From assembly GCA_964637035.1 (NCBI GenBank), contig CAZWTU010000028.1, forward strand, positions 1-19,486: a DNA stretch of 19,486 bases. The letters are read 5' to 3'. Source of the DNA: CAZMMV01 sp964637035. GTDB lineage: Bacteria > Bacillota > Clostridia > Tissierellales > Tissierellaceae. Positions within the stretch are counted from its first letter, which is position 1. Each line of letters starts with the position of its first letter. The notes under the pieces were generated by a model that worked only from the letters and a program-made list of their open reading frames with translations, searched no databases and was not told where the DNA came from. Shown here in pieces: positions 1 through 6,323 of this stretch. The position numbers and the translations under genes are program-made.

Positions 1-106
1 CTCTAACTACAATCTTTTTTCTTCCCTTGTTAGCCCTAAGTCTTACATTGCTACCTATATGACCTTCGATGTCTTTTCTGATTCTAAATAAAGTGTTTTT
101 TTCCAA
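1..106 (-). CDS. veg: Veg family protein, 5' part (continues past window edge)
   Basis: Thirty-five codons of a minus-strand gene that leaves the window at position 1. The translation carries RKDIEGHIGSNVRLRANKGR followed by KKIVV, the hallmark N-terminal half of the Veg family, small proteins (~80-90 aa) linked in Bacillus subtilis to biofilm-matrix regulation. The start chosen is TTG at 106-104: a GGAAGGTGG ribosome binding site ends nine bases upstream, and starting there gives MEKNTLFRIRKDIEGH, the expected N-terminus. An ATG further upstream is in another frame. In B. subtilis veg lies close to ksgA in the metS-yabD-rnmV-ksgA region; here that block is on the same strand about 11 kb away. 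Family assignment is strong; the rest of the gene is not visible. Confidence 0.88.
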   Translation of the reverse strand, partial: MEKNTLFRIRKDIEGHIGSNVRLRANKGRKKIVVR

Positions 107-176
107 ATAAGAAAACCACCTTCCATTATATGATCCCTTAATATCAAGGGCAAAATAACCACCACATACAAGACTT

Positions 177-205
177 ATTATAACACACATACTATATTTT
201 GTCAA
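177..205 (-). promoter_or_regulatory. Consensus sigma-A promoter, proximal, for veg
   Basis: On the minus strand TTGACA (205-200) and TATAAT (182-177) are separated by exactly 17 bases. Both hexamers match the housekeeping consensus completely. It lies ~70 bases upstream of the veg start. The B. subtilis veg promoter is a classic strong sigma-A promoter, so an ideal promoter here agrees with the gene call. Confidence 0.85.
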
Positions 206-216
206 ACAAAATAAAT

Positions 217-245
217 ATTATACTATTAGTCAAGTCCTTTGTCAA
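217..245 (-). promoter_or_regulatory. Consensus sigma-A promoter, distal, for veg
   Basis: A second perfect TTGACA (245-240), 17-base spacer, TATAAT (222-217) sits 40 bp upstream of the first, same strand and same spacing. Together the two make a tandem promoter pair driving veg. Confidence 0.8.
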
Positions 246-313
246 ATATTTTATGGGTGTAAAATATTAACTTTTCTTAATATATTAAATTCCCAATTCC
301 CTTTTTCCCAAAT

Positions 314-343
314 ATTGTATACAATGTAAATATCAATATTTAC
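314..343. promoter_or_regulatory. Two abutting palindromes upstream of the H-NOX receptor
   Basis: ATTGTATACAAT (314-325) is a perfect 12 bp palindrome. It is followed directly by GTAAATAT-CA-ATATTTAC (326-343), a perfect inverted repeat with 8 bp arms. They end two bases before the AAGGAG ribosome binding site of the chemoreceptor gene. The sequence also holds -10-like elements. Symmetry and placement suggest an operator or a 5' UTR structure, but no known regulator motif was recognised and AT-rich DNA makes short palindromes cheap. Confidence 0.4.
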
Positions 344-359
344 TTAAGGAGTGATTTAT

Positions 360-2162
360 TTGAAAGGTACAATTGTATCAGCTTGGATTGAGACCTGTAG
401 GAATCTATACGGAGATAGTATAACCGATGAAGCATTAAAATATTACAATATTAGCCCAAATAGAATTTTCACACCAACTGAAGACATAGAAGACAAGGTT
501 GCAAGAGGTATAGTTGAAAGAATTGGAAATAAAGTAGGTCGAACTTCTGATCAAGTATGGACAGATATGGGTATTGACAATGTTACAACTTATACTCGGA
601 TTTATCCTGGATTCTTTAAATACAAGAATCTTTATTCCTTTTTAAATGCAATGTTTGATATACATGTAGTAGTTACAAAAAGAGTGTCTGGTGCTAATCC
701 ACCTATATTAGATATTAAACCTATAGACAGCCACACTGCACATATGACTTATTCTTCATCTAGGGGTATGTTCTCCTACTTCCACGGAATGTTGCAAGGT
801 TCTGCCAAGTATTTTAATGAGGATATAAAAGTTGATGTAGTGGAAAAGACAAATGATTTTACTAAGATTGCTATTAAATTCCCTGAGGAAATTTATTTAG
901 AACGGAAATTTAGATTTAATCAGCTTTTATCCCTAGGTTTTATAAAAAGTATAGAGGGGAAAATTGCCTTAATTACAGGCTTATTAGTCGGAATTCCAGG
1001 GGTTATATTGCCAAATTATGTAAGCCCAAGTATATTCGTCCCCATAATATTGATTTTATCTGTTGTAGTTCCACTTTTTGTAGGTAAACTACTTTTTAAA
1101 CCACTTAAGGCTATTAATGATTCTCTAGATAGCATGATAAATAAGAATTTATCCATAGAAGAAGATATTTCAACTAATGACTTCTTCCAAGTCTTGAATG
1201 AAAGGATAAATTTATTAAAAACTAGTATTAAAACAGACTTTGTAGGTTATAAAGGTACTACGGATGAACTAAATGAATTTGCAGATAAATTTAATGACAT
1301 TTCTAGTAACATGGCACATACTTCTACAGATATATCTAATGTAGTTGAACAAGTAGCTAGCGGAGCCATACATCAAGCAGGTGAAACAGAACAAGCAGCT
1401 TATCATCTTCATAATTCTGTTGACTCCTTAAATGATGTTGTAGAAAGAGAAAATAAAGGTAAGGTGGATTTAGAGAATGCGGTTACACAAATAACTGTGG
1501 GGTTTGAAGATTTGAAAAACACTTCAGATAGCCTTAATAATATGCTAATTGAGTTCTCCCTAGTTAAATCTAAAGGACGAGATTTACAAAATAGAGCAAA
1601 TCAAGTTCGCTCCATAGTTGAAACTGTAGAAAAAATCTCAGAAAAAACTAATTTATTAGCTTTAAATGCAAGTATAGAAGCTTCAAGGGCTGGTGAATAT
1701 GGACAAGGCTTCACCGTTGTAGCTGTGGAAATTAGAAAGTTAGCAGAAAACTCAAAGGAAGCAGTACAAAGTATTAATGATAATCTTGTATCCTTTGTAG
1801 AAAACATTGATGATTTTGTCTTGGATATAGACAAGCAATACGATGTATTGGAAAGTGAAAATCAAAAATTAGACAATGTAGCCAAGGAAAATTATGAATC
1901 CATTACATCTATATCCCAGGTATCTGATTTAATTGTTGCACTTACAAATGAACTAACCAGGGAAACAGATAATATAAATAACATTTCCCATACTATTGAG
2001 TCATTGGCGGCAATAGCTGAAGAAAATTCTGCATCATCTCAAGAGGTGTCAGCTAATGTCCAAAGCTATACTGAAGAAATAAGAAGGATGACGGAAAGTA
2101 TATATGAATTCAAAAAAGTTAGTATGGAGTTTAGTAAGGATTTAGAAAACTATGTAATATAA
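360..2162 (+). CDS. H-NOX (heme NO/O2-binding) domain methyl-accepting chemotaxis protein
   Basis: Gas-sensing chemoreceptor of 600 aa. Residues 1-~180 form an H-NOX domain: proximal heme ligand H102 in FLNAMFDIH, heme-distorting P115, and the propionate-binding Y131-x-S133-x-R135. A membrane hairpin spans ~202-245, followed by a cytoplasmic coiled-coil signalling domain with the MCP tip EKTNLLALNASIEASRAGE. This is the architecture of the Thermoanaerobacter Tar4 sensor. Start: TTG at 360, eight bases after AAGGAG, rather than GTG at 351, which overlaps that site; with TTG every heme residue takes the same number as in the Thermoanaerobacter protein. The distal residues W9, N74 and Y140 are all present, a set known to stabilise bound O2. 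The receptor presumably feeds CheW/CheA encoded elsewhere. The stop abuts the convergent spmB stop. Confidence 0.93.
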   Translation: MKGTIVSAWIETCRNLYGDSITDEALKYYNISPNRIFTPTEDIEDKVARGIVERIGNKVGRTSDQVWTDMGIDNVTTYTRIYPGFFKYKNLYSFLNAMFDIHVVVTKRVSGANPPILDIKPIDSHTAHMTYSSSRGMFSYFHGMLQGSAKYFNEDIKVDVVEKTNDFTKIAIKFPEEIYLERKFRFNQLLSLGFIKSIEGKIALITGLLVGIPGVILPNYVSPSIFVPIILILSVVVPLFVGKLLFKPLKAINDSLDSMINKNLSIEEDISTNDFFQVLNERINLLKTSIKTDFVGYKGTTDELNEFADKFNDISSNMAHTSTDISNVVEQVASGAIHQAGETEQAAYHLHNSVDSLNDVVERENKGKVDLENAVTQITVGFEDLKNTSDSLNNMLIEFSLVKSKGRDLQNRANQVRSIVETVEKISEKTNLLALNASIEASRAGEYGQGFTVVAVEIRKLAENSKEAVQSINDNLVSFVENIDDFVLDIDKQYDVLESENQKLDNVAKENYESITSISQVSDLIVALTNELTRETDNINNISHTIESLAAIAEENSASSQEVSANVQSYTEEIRRMTESIYEFKKVSMEFSKDLENYVI

Positions 2163-2702
2163 TTACCTAACAAAAAAGATCTTTGCAATATATATTGCAG
2201 AAATAAGGCCTGCTAAGTCAGCTAATAAACCTGCTGATAAGGCATGCCTTTGTTTTTTTATATTAATAGAAGCAAAATACACAGCTAAAACATAAAAGGT
2301 TGTTTCACTTGAACCCATCATAACTGCAGCTGTTCTAGCTATTAGGGATTCTGGCCCATGACTTAATGCCAGTTCACTCATTGTCCCTTGGGCTCCAGAT
2401 CCTGATAAAGGGCGCATAATAATCATAGGTATTAGTTCTGGAGATATATTAAGTTTTTCTATAATAGGTTTTATCCCCATCATCAAATAGTCCATAGCAC
2501 CTGAGGCTCTAAATACACCTATGGCCACTAACATGGCCACAAAGGAGGGGATTATCTTTATTGCAGTGGTAAATCCCCCTTTAGCCCCTTGTAGGAAGGA
2601 TTCATATACATTTATTTTTTTAAATAAGCCATAGGATATAATTCCTACTATCATAAAAGGAATAGCAAGTTTTGATAAGACTTCCATTATTTGAATGAAC
2701 AC
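2163..2702 (-). CDS. spmB: Spore maturation protein SpmB
   Basis: Integral membrane protein of 179 aa, the usual length for SpmB (~178 aa), in the nucleoside-recognition 'Gate' domain superfamily. Several hydrophobic helices and the motif MIIMRPLSGSGAQGTMSEL are family hallmarks. With SpmA it is needed for normal spore-core dehydration in B. subtilis and is linked to dipicolinic acid handling in Clostridium. It overlaps the end of spmA by 16 bases, implying translational coupling. Start GTG at 2702 has AGGAG ten bases upstream; ATG at 2687 is possible but poorly spaced. The stop codon touches the stop of the opposing chemoreceptor gene, leaving no room for a terminator between them. Confidence 0.92.
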   Translation of the reverse strand: MFIQIMEVLSKLAIPFMIVGIISYGLFKKINVYESFLQGAKGGFTTAIKIIPSFVAMLVAIGVFRASGAMDYLMMGIKPIIEKLNISPELIPMIIMRPLSGSGAQGTMSELALSHGPESLIARTAAVMMGSSETTFYVLAVYFASINIKKQRHALSAGLLADLAGLISAIYIAKIFFVR

Positions 2703-3319
2703 TTTGATTTCACTCCTATTTTCCTATTATTATAGATTTTATACTTGGGTAAACCCTGTAATATTCTAGAGCTAATGACGGCTACTATAGTAGATATGGT
2801 AGTTGCTATTATTGTAGGACCTATTATTTCTGTAGGATTTGTTGCCCCAGCAGCCCCTAAAATTGCTATGGTTGCACTGGGTATAAGTGTTACTGAGGAA
2901 GTGTTTATGGCTAAAAATGTAACCATTGCATCTGTTGCTACATATTTATTTCTATTTAATTTTTGTAGTTCTTCCATGGCTTTAAGTCCAAAGGGAGTGG
3001 CTGCATTGCCAAGTCCTAAGACATTGGCTGAAATATTCATTATCATGGCCCCCATGGCAGGATGGTCTGGTGGTACATCAGGAAATAAAAAACACATAAG
3101 AGGCTTTAATAGCTTTGATATCCCCCTTATAAGGCCTGAGTCCTCCCCTATCTTCATTATTCCTAACCACAATGTCATTACTCCCATAAGGCCTATGGCA
3201 AGCTCTACCCCGCCCTTAGCGTTGTCTATGGCGGCTTTAGTTACTAGGTCTAAATTCCCATTTATACTTCCAACTACAAATCCAATTATAATCAATCCTG
3301 CCCATATTATATTGATCAT
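2687..3319 (-). CDS. spmA: Spore maturation protein SpmA
   Basis: Membrane protein of 210 aa (family ~196 aa) with the Gate fold: hydrophobic segments through residues 1-70, the conserved stretch ISANVLGLGNAATPFGLKAM near 95-115, and a C-terminal helix pair. It is the partner of the overlapping spmB and acts during spore maturation in the mother cell. ATG at 3319 follows a GGGGAG ribosome binding site. Upstream, CATACAAT (3347-3340) looks like a sporulation sigma-E -10 element, as expected for this operon, but no convincing -35 at the right spacing was found, so the promoter is unproven. The gene is separated from mgtE by a palindromic repeat element. Confidence 0.92.
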   Translation of the reverse strand: MINIIWAGLIIIGFVVGSINGNLDLVTKAAIDNAKGGVELAIGLMGVMTLWLGIMKIGEDSGLIRGISKLLKPLMCFLFPDVPPDHPAMGAMIMNISANVLGLGNAATPFGLKAMEELQKLNRNKYVATDAMVTFLAINTSSVTLIPSATIAILGAAGATNPTEIIGPTIIATTISTIVAVISSRILQGLPKYKIYNNRKIGVKSKCSFK

Positions 3320-3374
3320 AAAATCAACTCCCCAAGTAAATTGTATGTGGGAGACTTATGGAAAAGAACAAGAA

Positions 3375-3457
3375 AAAACCTAAGACTCCTCTTAAACTCG
3401 GAATGACAAAAATCATTAAGTCTGTCATCCTGAGCCTGTGGAAGGATCTTAGGTTTT
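3375..3457. repeat. ~80 bp imperfect palindrome, dispersed repeat copy 1
   Basis: The element starts AAAACCTAAGACTCCTC and ends GGAAGGATCTTAGGTTTT. The two halves are imperfect reverse complements (AACCTAAGA..TCCT..CTC.GGAATGACA against AACCTAAGATCCTTCCAC..GCTCAGGATGACAG), so it can fold into one long hairpin. A related copy in the other orientation lies at 12668-12745. It is noncoding and sits just past the mgtE stop. Read on the minus strand it ends in a run of six T, so it may serve as the mgtE terminator. It resembles REP/MITE-like intergenic repeats; no transposase is present. Confidence 0.7.
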
Positions 3458-3469
3458 GAATGTTTATCT

Positions 3470-4807
3470 TTACAATCCTAACATTACTGATGCTATACTA
3501 AAGTACACTATTAAGCTTAGACCATCTACTATGGTAGTTATTAATGGTCCTGCCATTATTGCTGGATCTAGTTTTAATTTTTTAGCTAAAAGTGGTAGAG
3601 TTCCGCCCACAACCTTTGATGCTACTACTGTTATTGCTAAAGTTAATGATACGGCTATTGAAATATTTAAATCTACATGTTCAAAAAATACCAGTCTTAA
3701 AAAGTTAACAATTGAGAGACCTACACCTACAATTATGCTTATTCTAAATTCCTTAAATAATACCTTGAACCAATCTGAAGTCTTTATTTCCCCAGTGGCT
3801 AAACCCCTTATTATCAATGTGGAAGATTGACTTCCGGAATTTCCTCCTGTATCCATTAGCATTGGAATAAATGTATTAAGTATGATTACAGAGGATAGTA
3901 TGTCTTCAAATCTACCCATTATTCGCCCAGTTACTGTTGCAGTTATCATTAATATTAGCAACCAGGGCAATCTATGTCTTGCCAGTGTGGTAACCTTGGT
4001 ATTTAAGTAGGCATCTTCAGATGGTGACATTGCAGCCATTATCTGAAAGTCTTCCGTTGCTTCCTGCTCCATTACGTCCATAATGTCATCTACAGTTATA
4101 ATTCCAGTAAGTCTATTTTCATGATCTACTACAGGTATAGCTAAAAACCCATATTTAACAAATTCACTGGCTACTGTTTCCTGGTCATCATGAGTGTTTA
4201 CATGAATTACTTCACTCTCCATAATATCTTCAATTATTTGGTCTTCTTCAGATATGACAAGGGTTCTAAGGGATACAAAACCTTCTAAAGTCCTATTCTT
4301 ATCTGTAACATAACATGTATATACGGTTTCTCTAGTTAGGCCAGTTTCCTTTATATGACGCATGGCTTCTTTTACTGTCATTTTCTTTTTTAAATCTACA
4401 TACTCTATGGTCATTATTGTACCAGCAGAGTCTGCAGGGTATTGTAAGAACTGATTTATTAGCTTTCTTTCATCTTCCCTTGATGCTATTAATATTTTAT
4501 TTACTATGTTTGCTGGAACTTCTTCCATTAAATCTATCATATCATCAAAAAATAAAACATCTATAATTTCCTGGAGCTCTTCATCTGTAATTAAATTTAT
4601 TATATTTATCTGCTGGTCTTTAGAAAACTCAGAGAATACATCTACTGCAAGATCCTTAGGTAGCATTCTAAATATTAAAAGAGTCATATGTGTATCTAAA
4701 GGATCTAATAATTCTGCCACATCTACCTCATTCATATCTGATAATTCTTTTTTAATAGTTAAATATTTCTTTTCTTCGATTAATTGTAATAATCTTTCTT
4801 CATCCAT
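3470..4807 (-). CDS. mgtE: Magnesium transporter MgtE
   Basis: Mg2+-gated Mg2+ channel of 445 aa, typical length. Residues 1-~125 are the MgtE N domain (helical repeats). Residues ~130-250 hold two CBS domains (AIPVVDHENRLTGIITVDDI is the second). Residues ~280-445 hold five membrane helices with the signature PMLMDTGGNSGSQSS and GGTLPLLAKKLKLDPAIMAGP near the C-terminus, forming the pore with the Mg2+-selecting Asp. Cytosolic domains bind Mg2+ and close the channel. ATG at 4807 follows AGGAGGG. No M-box aptamer consensus was recognised upstream; instead a short ORF and a clear promoter are present. The palindromic repeat downstream probably ends the transcript. Confidence 0.95.
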   Translation of the reverse strand: MDEERLLQLIEEKKYLTIKKELSDMNEVDVAELLDPLDTHMTLLIFRMLPKDLAVDVFSEFSKDQQINIINLITDEELQEIIDVLFFDDMIDLMEEVPANIVNKILIASREDERKLINQFLQYPADSAGTIMTIEYVDLKKKMTVKEAMRHIKETGLTRETVYTCYVTDKNRTLEGFVSLRTLVISEEDQIIEDIMESEVIHVNTHDDQETVASEFVKYGFLAIPVVDHENRLTGIITVDDIMDVMEQEATEDFQIMAAMSPSEDAYLNTKVTTLARHRLPWLLILMITATVTGRIMGRFEDILSSVIILNTFIPMLMDTGGNSGSQSSTLIIRGLATGEIKTSDWFKVLFKEFRISIIVGVGLSIVNFLRLVFFEHVDLNISIAVSLTLAITVVASKVVGGTLPLLAKKLKLDPAIMAGPLITTIVDGLSLIVYFSIASVMLGL

Positions 4808-4817
4808 GTATACCCTC

Positions 4818-4907
4818 CTAAGGGAAAACCGTTAAAGACAAAAATGGTTCTCCAGTTATTTTTTCAATTAAGTTTTTAGTATAAGTGGGCAAAGGCCCTG
4901 AATCCAT
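4818..4907 (-). CDS. Small upstream ORF (29-31 aa) in the mgtE leader
   Basis: Between the mgtE promoter and mgtE there is an open frame MDSGPLPTYTKNLIEKITGE ending PFLSLTVFP-stop. ATG at 4907 has AGGTG six bases upstream; an in-frame ATG at 4913 would add two residues. The TAG stop (4820-4818) lies within the AGGAGGG ribosome binding site of mgtE, eleven bases before its start, so ribosomes finishing this ORF would occupy the mgtE initiation site. It contains four prolines, one directly before the stop. Proline-containing leader peptides control Mg2+ transporter genes in enterobacteria (mgtL), but no sequence relation is claimed. It could also be a chance ORF. Confidence 0.45.
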   Translation of the reverse strand: MDSGPLPTYTKNLIEKITGEPFLSLTVFP

Positions 4908-4960
4908 TTTCATCACCTACCACTCTCAAAATTTAATGAATTAATTATCCACCTTTAATC

Positions 4961-4990
4961 ATTATAACATATCCGTTAGGGTTTTCTCAA
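4961..4990 (-). promoter_or_regulatory. Promoter of mgtE
   Basis: TTGAGA (4990-4985), 18-base spacer, TATAAT (4966-4961) on the minus strand, ~155 bases before the mgtE start and ~50 bases before the small upstream ORF. The -35 hexamer overlaps the T-run of the terminator of the preceding selenoprotein gene. Confidence 0.6.
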
Positions 4991-5028
4991 AAAAAAGGAA
5001 GTAATAGTTATTTCAAACTATTACTTCC
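4989..5028 (-). terminator. Intrinsic terminator of the HesB-like selenoprotein gene
   Basis: Perfect 13 bp stem GGAAGTAATAGTT (5028-5016 with 5009-4997) with a six-base loop, followed on the minus strand by eight T. It lies ~20 bases past the stop codon at 5050, which supports the gene continuing beyond the internal TGA. Confidence 0.9.
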
Positions 5029-5049
5029 CTGGTTTTTAATATATTATTC

Positions 5050-5349
5050 TTAACATTCAGCAACTGGCTTGCCATCTGGCAATATTACAAAACCCTTTCT
5101 TAAAAAGCTATCACTATAGTCTACTGTGAATTTACTAAAGCTTTCTCCAAATTCTCTTTCTACTACAAAAGTGATCCCATCTATTTCAGTTACTATGTCT
5201 TCATTTTTTTGCTCATCCAGAGCGATACCAAATGATGGGCCACCTCAACCATAACCTGCTACATAAATCCTAAGTGGTTTTTCAGTTTTCTTTTCATTTC
5301 TTATCTTTACTAATTCTTCCATTGCTTTTTTAGTTACGTCAATTACCAA
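5050..5349 (-). CDS. IscA/HesB-like selenoprotein (in-frame TGA = Sec35)
   Basis: A 99-residue protein once the TGA at 5247-5245 is read as selenocysteine. The frame gives RIYVAGYG-U-GGPSFGIALDE: the HesB/IscA-like family normally has cysteine where U stands (GxGCxGPS...LDE). The frame stays open on both sides with family-like sequence and ends in VAEC-stop, so TGA replaces one key residue and is not decay. Sec35 matches the position of IscA Cys35; the C-terminal CxC of classical IscA is missing, leaving a single terminal Cys99. Start: TTG at 5349 behind GGGGAGG. A SECIS-like hairpin follows the UGA. HesB-like selenoproteins are an established bacterial family, probably linked to Fe-S or redox chemistry. 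Standard gene calling would split or miss it. No sel genes lie in the window. Confidence 0.85.
5211..5247 (-). promoter_or_regulatory. Bacterial SECIS-like hairpin after UGA
   Basis: Starting 21 bases after the UGA, the mRNA can form GCUC-UGGAU-GAGC (5223-5211): a 4 bp stem and a five-base loop with G at its second and third positions. The bacterial SECIS model asks for an apical loop 16-37 nt downstream of UGA with a G among its first bases; the loop here begins 26 nt downstream. The stem is short, so the fold alone would be weak evidence, but it lies where it should and inside the coding region. Confidence 0.6.
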
Positions 5350-5386
5350 CTTAATAACCTCCCCTAATTTTCTACTAACTACTATA

Positions 5387-5401
5387 TACCCCACCGGGGT
5401 A
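5387..5401. promoter_or_regulatory. TACCC-N5-GGGTA operator upstream of HesB-like gene
   Basis: TACCCC-ACC-GGGGTA is a perfect inverted repeat 38 bases upstream of the TTG start. It lies between a weak -35 (TGTTTA) and a -10-like TATATA with 17-base spacing on the minus strand, a position where a bound repressor would block RNA polymerase. The same core occurs in the glutaredoxin promoter at 6591-6605. It resembles operators of the CsoR/CstR (DUF156) family. Confidence 0.6.
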
Positions 5402-5494
5402 CCTTTAAACATCTTACATTATATTTGATATTATTGCAAGTATTACTATAGTATTATAATCATTATTTACCTATTTTGTTACAGATTAATCATA

Positions 5495-5527
5495 AAAATA
5501 AGAGATAAAATATTTATCTCTTATTTT
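5495..5527 (-). terminator. Terminator of the holin-like gene
   Basis: Perfect 15 bp inverted repeat AAAATAAGAGATAAA / TTTATCTCTTATTTT with a three-base loop, ~17 bases after the stop at 5544. Arms end in A and T runs, so it could work in both directions, but only the minus-strand gene ends here. Confidence 0.75.
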
Positions 5528-5543
5528 CATTGACTTAAGATTA

Positions 5544-5918
5544 TTATTTTGGATCCATTGCTCCTCCTGGTATCAACATATCTACAATACCTATAACAAG
5601 GGCTCCTATAATTGCCCCCCATATGGATATACTAAATCCAGGGACTATAAATTTTGTTACATAAAGAATTATTGCAGCAATTAAAAAACCTGTTATTCCC
5701 TTGCCAAAGGGACTTGCGCTTACGCCTGTAAACATCTGAACCAAATGATTTATCACCCCTATGACCACTGATGCAAGAAGCAAACTCCATATATTGTCTA
5801 TTGAGAAACCTGGAGTAAAAAACGCTGCTATTCCTACAACTACGGCAGTTACCAGTACTCTAATAATCATTCCACCTATATTAAAGTCATCATGCTTATC
5901 TCTTTCTCTATCACCCAT
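5544..5918 (-). CDS. Phage holin family protein (four-TM, Phage_holin_4_2 type)
   Basis: Membrane protein of 124 aa with a charged N-terminus (MGDRERDKHDDF) and four hydrophobic segments at about 20-37, 43-62, 75-93 and 97-115, with glycine-rich turns and a PGF motif (TPGFSID, VPGFSIS) repeated in the two halves. This matches the chromosomal 'phage holin family' (PF04020) common in Firmicutes, whose role is unknown; no other phage gene is nearby, so a lysis role is not implied. Start: ATG at 5918 with AGGAGG eight bases upstream, preferred over GTG at 5927, which overlaps that site. The gene is alone in its transcript between its own terminator and a divergent DUF1858 gene. Confidence 0.8.
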   Translation of the reverse strand: MGDRERDKHDDFNIGGMIIRVLVTAVVVGIAAFFTPGFSIDNIWSLLLASVVIGVINHLVQMFTGVSASPFGKGITGFLIAAIILYVTKFIVPGFSISIWGAIIGALVIGIVDMLIPGGAMDPK

Positions 5919-6071
5919 TTTTTTCACCTCCTAGTATAGTAATTTCCTTATTATAATTTTTTATACAAAAATTATTAAATAATTAATATTTTAAAATAAT
6001 TATTAAATATAGTGGAAAGTATATTATAGATATGCTAATATATTAATAAGAATTAAAAGGAGGTTTTAATC

Positions 6072-6257
6072 ATGGAAGTAACAAAAGATATGCTGATTGG
6101 TGAATTAATTAGAAAAAAGCCAGAAGCTGCTGAAACCCTTATGACTTTCGGTATGGGCTGTGTTGGTTGTCCAGCTAGCCAAATGGAAAGTTTAGAAGAA
6201 GCTGCTATGGTTCATGGCTTAGAATTAGAAAAACTAATGAAAGCTTTAAATGAATAG
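6072..6257 (+). CDS. DUF1858 / hybrid-cluster-protein-associated redox disulfide protein
   Basis: Protein of 61 aa consisting of one DUF1858 domain: MLIGELIRKKPEAAETLM, then the redox pair CVGC in GMGCVGCPASQMESLEEAA, then a helix ending at LMKALNE. Such proteins are found beside hybrid cluster protein (hcp) genes or fused to sulfur-related enzymes and are presumed to do thiol/disulfide chemistry; hcp is not in this window. ATG at 6072 follows AAAGGAGG at ideal spacing. Neighbours are a glutaredoxin-like gene (convergent) and a HesB-like selenoprotein gene. A shared palindromic terminator follows. The function is inferred from domain only. Confidence 0.85.
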   Translation: MEVTKDMLIGELIRKKPEAAETLMTFGMGCVGCPASQMESLEEAAMVHGLELEKLMKALNE

Positions 6258-6267
6258 ATATAGTCTC

Positions 6268-6308
6268 AAAAATAGAGAGGGCTCAATATTGAGCCCTCTC
6301 TATTTTTT
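6268..6308. terminator. Bidirectional terminator between DUF1858 gene and glutaredoxin gene
   Basis: A perfect 40 bp palindrome centred at 6287/6288 (half-site AAAAATAGAGAGGGCTCAAT), flanked by A and T runs in both directions. It lies 11 bases after the DUF1858 stop and 16 bases from the opposing glutaredoxin stop, so it can end both transcripts. Confidence 0.93.
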
Positions 6309-6323
6309 CGTTAAATTTTTTTA

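Noticed and set aside
2745..3383. 212-codon plus-strand ORF opposite spmA
   Set aside because: It is antisense to the clear spmA/spmB coding sequence, has no family-like features, and its hydrophobic composition mirrors the sense gene.
3988..4001. 14-base identity GGTAACCTTGGTAT with 15939-15952
   Set aside because: One copy is inside mgtE coding sequence and the other in a gap; flanks do not match, so chance is the simpler explanation.
4808..4990. M-box Mg2+ riboswitch before mgtE
   Set aside because: The leader is only ~150 nt and shows no M-box consensus segments that I can recognise.
5544..5918. Prophage remnant suggested by the holin-like protein
   Set aside because: This four-helix family is common in ordinary chromosomes and no other phage gene, integrase or attachment site is nearby.
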